14,955 nt of DNA, from contig CAMURX010000019.1 in NCBI GenBank assembly GCA_947097615.1, forward strand, positions 1 to 14,955, given 5' to 3'. Source of the DNA: an uncultured Neisseria sp. (GTDB lineage: Bacteria; Pseudomonadota; Gammaproteobacteria; Burkholderiales; Neisseriaceae). Made by a program: the position numbers and the translations under genes. This document shows positions 13,539-14,955 of the stretch, piece after piece. The notes under the pieces are model-generated. The model saw nothing but the letters and a program-made list of their open reading frames with translations, searched no databases and was not told where the DNA came from. Each line of letters opens with the position of its first letter. The stretch's first letter is position 1.

Positions 13539-13548
13539 CATGATCATG
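13539..13548. promoter_or_regulatory. Perfect palindrome over the mazE start
   Basis: CATGATCATG is self-complementary and contains both in-frame ATG codons. It could be an operator half-site cluster for MazE or MazE-MazF binding. It could also be chance created by two ATGs in a row. Confidence 0.3.
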
Positions 13549-13788
13549 TTGAGATTGCAAAAATGGGGCAACAGCGCGGCCGTGCGCCTGCCTGCCGAAA
13601 TACTGAAACAGCTTGGCATGAAAATCGGCGACAGTTTGGAAACCGAAATCCGCGACAACGAACTGATTGTCAGAGCAGTGAGCTGTCCGCGCTACCAACT
13701 GGCCGATCTGCTGGCTGAAATGCAGCAGGAGTCGCCGCGCGCAGAGGGCTGGGAAGCGATGGCCGATGTCGGTGAAGAGGTGTTGTGA
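13546..13788 (+). CDS. mazE: MazE-like antitoxin (AbrB/SpoVT fold)
   Basis: The 80-residue protein starts with the DNA-binding swapped-hairpin sequence of MazE (LQKWGNSAAVRLPAEILKQL, residues 4-23). It continues with GDSLETEIRDNELIV and ends in an acidic tail (about 48-80) of the kind that binds and blocks the toxin. Two ATGs are in frame, at 13540 and 13546. AAGGAG at 13533-13538 is 1 bp from the first and 7 bp from the second, so I chose 13546. The stop overlaps the toxin start by one base, indicating translational coupling. Such antitoxins normally repress their own operon together with the toxin. A 10-bp palindrome covers the start. GC content looks lower than in dsbD by eye. Confidence 0.9.
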   Translation: MLRLQKWGNSAAVRLPAEILKQLGMKIGDSLETEIRDNELIVRAVSCPRYQLADLLAEMQQESPRAEGWEAMADVGEEVL

Positions 13789-14135
13789 TGTACATTCCCG
13801 ACCGTGGCGACATTTTCCATTTGGCGTTTGACCCCGCCGCCGGCAGCGAAATGAAAAGCGGCCATTACGCTCTGGCCTTATTGCCCAAAGCGTTCAACCG
13901 CGCCACCGGATTGGTGTTTGCCTGCCCGATTTCTCAGGACGGCGCGATGCAGGCCGGAAGCAGCGGCATGGTTTCCACCCTGATGGGCACGGGAACGGAT
14001 ACGCAGGGAAACGTCCATTGCCACCAACTCAAATCGCTGGACTGGAAAATCCGCTGTGCCGCATTCAAAGAAACCGTGCCGGATTATGTATTGGACGACG
14101 TATTGGCGCGTATCGGCGCAGTTTTGTTCGATTAA
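13788..14135 (+). CDS. mazF: MazF/PemK-like mRNA interferase toxin
   Basis: The 115-residue toxin follows mazE with a 1-nt overlap (TGATG). AAGAGG at 13775-13780 supplies its ribosome-binding site, 7 bp upstream. It begins YIPDRGDIFHLAFDP, as MazF proteins do (E. coli YVPDMGDLIWVDFDP). The family then has GSE(x)nGHRPAVVLSP, but here the segment is GSEMKSGHYALALLP (19-33). Aligned without gaps, the catalytic Arg29 of E. coli MazF falls on His26. The next elements ACPISQ and STLMGTGTDTQGNVHCHQLKSLDW correspond to strand 3 and the dimer region. The sequence resembles a known proteobacterial MazF/ChpB-like subgroup, so activity is plausible. It probably cleaves mRNA at short motifs when MazE is degraded; specificity is unknown. 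The alternative start GTG at 13785 is less likely. Confidence 0.9.
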   Translation: MYIPDRGDIFHLAFDPAAGSEMKSGHYALALLPKAFNRATGLVFACPISQDGAMQAGSSGMVSTLMGTGTDTQGNVHCHQLKSLDWKIRCAAFKETVPDYVLDDVLARIGAVLFD

Positions 14136-14174
14136 CCGTCGGAAAGCCGCGAGGGATTTTCAGACGGCCTTTTG
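14136..14174 (+). terminator. Imperfect DUS-type terminator of mazF
   Basis: CCGTCGGAAA (14136-14145) pairs with TTTTCAGACGG with one mismatch. The right arm is an exact DUS (14159-14170), followed by T4. The left arm is a decayed DUS lying immediately after the mazF stop. Confidence 0.65.
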
Positions 14175-14202
14175 CCTTAGCGGCTTCACAAAGGAGAACC
14201 CC

Positions 14203-14829
14203 ATGAAAATTTACACATCGCAACAAATGCGCCAGCGCGAGCAGGCTGCCGTGGACAAGGGCACGACGTTTGAAGGGCTGATGGAAAACGCGGGGCAAGC
14301 GGCTGCGGCGGATTTGTTGCGGCGGCTGCCCGAAGCGGGCAGGGCGCTGGTTGTGTGCGGCAAGGGCAACAACGGCGGCGACGGCCTCGTCATCGCGCGG
14401 GTGTTGCAGGCGGCGGGCTGGTGCGCGGACATTGTTTTTGTGGCTGGCAGCGGTTTGTCGGAATTGGCCGAACTCAACCGCCGCCGTTTGCAGGGTTTGG
14501 CAAACATCGAAATTATCGCCGCTGACGAACTCAAAGGCTGTCTGAAAGCCGGTTATACGCTGATTATCGACGGCATTTTCGGCACGGGCTTTGCCGGTGC
14601 GCTGCCCGCAAACATTGCCGCCGTCTGCCGCCTGCTGAACCGTTCAGACGGCCTCAAAGCCGCGCTCGACATCCCCACCGGCTTAAACTGCGACAGCGGC
14701 GCAGCCGACGAAGACACCTTCCGCGCCGACATCACCTACGCCTTTGCCGCGTACAAACCCGCGCATTTGACCGAAGCGGGCAGGGCGTATTGCGGCGAAA
14801 CCGTGTGTCTGGACATCGGCATCGACTGA
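14203..14829 (+). CDS. nnrE: NAD(P)H-hydrate epimerase (YjeF N-terminal domain only)
   Basis: This cytoplasmic repair enzyme interconverts the R and S forms of hydrated NAD(P)H so that a dehydratase can restore the cofactor. The 208-residue protein is one YjeF_N domain. Its nucleotide loop is GKGNNGGDG (53-61). The catalytic-region Asp is in IIDGIFGTGF (D123). ALDIPTGLNCDSG (154-166) forms the potassium/substrate site, and the final strand pair is TYAFAAYKPAHL. In E. coli this domain is fused to the NnrD dehydratase; here the protein ends after the epimerase, so NnrD must be elsewhere. AAGGAG at 14191-14196 fixes the ATG at 14203, and the upstream open frame runs back into mazF. The gene contains an exact DUS (14643-14654) and a variant (14535-14546). 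Confidence 0.94.
   Translation: MKIYTSQQMRQREQAAVDKGTTFEGLMENAGQAAAADLLRRLPEAGRALVVCGKGNNGGDGLVIARVLQAAGWCADIVFVAGSGLSELAELNRRRLQGLANIEIIAADELKGCLKAGYTLIIDGIFGTGFAGALPANIAAVCRLLNRSDGLKAALDIPTGLNCDSGAADEDTFRADITYAFAAYKPAHLTEAGRAYCGETVCLDIGID
14535..14546 (+). repeat. Variant DUS inside nnrE
   Basis: AGGCTGTCTGAA, one base off the DUS and identical to the left arm of the dsbD terminator. It is read in frame as part of KGCLKAG. Confidence 0.65.
14643..14654 (-). repeat. DUS inside nnrE
   Basis: Exact AGGCCGTCTGAA on the minus strand, decoded on the plus strand as part of RSDGLK (residues 147-152), a loop before the ALDIPTG motif. Confidence 0.88.
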
Positions 14830-14861
14830 AAAGCGCCGTCTGCGTTTTACCGACGGATAAC

Positions 14862-14904
14862 AAAGGCCGTCTGAAAACCTTGCAAACAGGTTTTCAGACG
14901 GCCT
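14862..14904 (+). terminator. DUS-pair terminator of nnrE lacking its T-tract
   Basis: Inverted exact DUS copies (14864-14875 and 14893-14904) form a stem of about 18 bp. Every other such hairpin in the window runs into four or more T. Here the stem ends GGCCT and passes directly into GAGACC, consistent with interruption by an inserted element. Confidence 0.7.
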
Positions 14905-14955
14905 GAGACCTTTGCAAAATTCCCCAAAATCCCCTAAATTCCCACCAAGACATTT
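14905..14955. mobile_element. Probable terminus of an IS5-family (IS1106-like) insertion sequence
   Basis: GAGACCTTTGCAAAA at 14905-14919 is, as I recall, a recurrent terminal sequence of IS1106-type elements in Neisseria. The following bases hold three degenerate 10-base steps (AAATTCCCCA, AAATCCCCTA, AAATTCCCAC), typical of the subterminal region rather than of coding DNA. The transposase would lie beyond the right edge. The exact boundary could be 14905 or a few bases later, because a TGA at 14904-14906 might be the target duplication. Confidence 0.5.

Noticed and set aside
14905..14955. Correia element at the right edge
   Set aside because: Correia elements carry TATAGTGGATTAA-type termini, which are not seen. 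The GAGACCTTTGCAAAA start fits an IS end better.

Overview
The window is chromosomal DNA of a member of the Neisseriaceae, most likely a higher-GC Neisseria species. The strongest evidence is the DNA uptake sequence (DUS) AGGCCGTCTGAA. I counted about 30 exact copies on both strands by eye, plus several variants. Many form inverted pairs that act as terminators. The AG- form of the DUS, the GC-rich coding style and the absence of the AT-DUS of N. meningitidis/N. gonorrhoeae argue against those two species. Gene content (dapF, cysK, dnaG, dsbD, uraA, Csp-type copper protein) is mostly housekeeping.

Layout from left to right. (1) The 3' part of dapF (lysine/peptidoglycan precursor) is followed 11 bp later by an unrecognised six-helix membrane protein. 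Then come cysK (cysteine synthesis) with a strong terminator and a small lipoprotein gene. (2) A 350-bp gene-free stretch of DUS terminators follows, then two minus-strand genes: a CsbD-like stress protein and a Na/Pi-cotransporter-family protein with a PhoU-like tail. (3) Divergent from the latter is a Tat-exported, 14-cysteine copper-storage-type protein. (4) Next is a roughly 700-bp repeat-rich zone. It holds a tandem array of about 2.7 units built from DUS pairs and dRS3-like elements, running into the remnant of a YihY/BrkB-family gene. (5) uraA has a clear promoter and converges on dnaG. Behind dnaG on the minus strand lies a coiled-coil membrane protein with a double zinc ribbon. (6) dsbD stands on the plus strand behind a near-consensus promoter. 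It is followed by a mazEF-type toxin-antitoxin pair sitting between two same-orientation DUS terminators, then nnrE (NAD(P)HX epimerase). (7) The last 51 bases look like the end of an IS5-family (IS1106-like) insertion sequence that has entered the T-tract of the nnrE terminator.

Most genes are single transcription units isolated by DUS terminators. The likely operons are dapF plus the membrane protein, and mazE-mazF (1-nt overlap). I found no convincing new multi-gene system. The most unusual parts are the repeat array with the decayed yihY fragment, the mazEF cassette with a divergent toxin active-site region, and the ways DUS copies are built into stop codons and a promoter.
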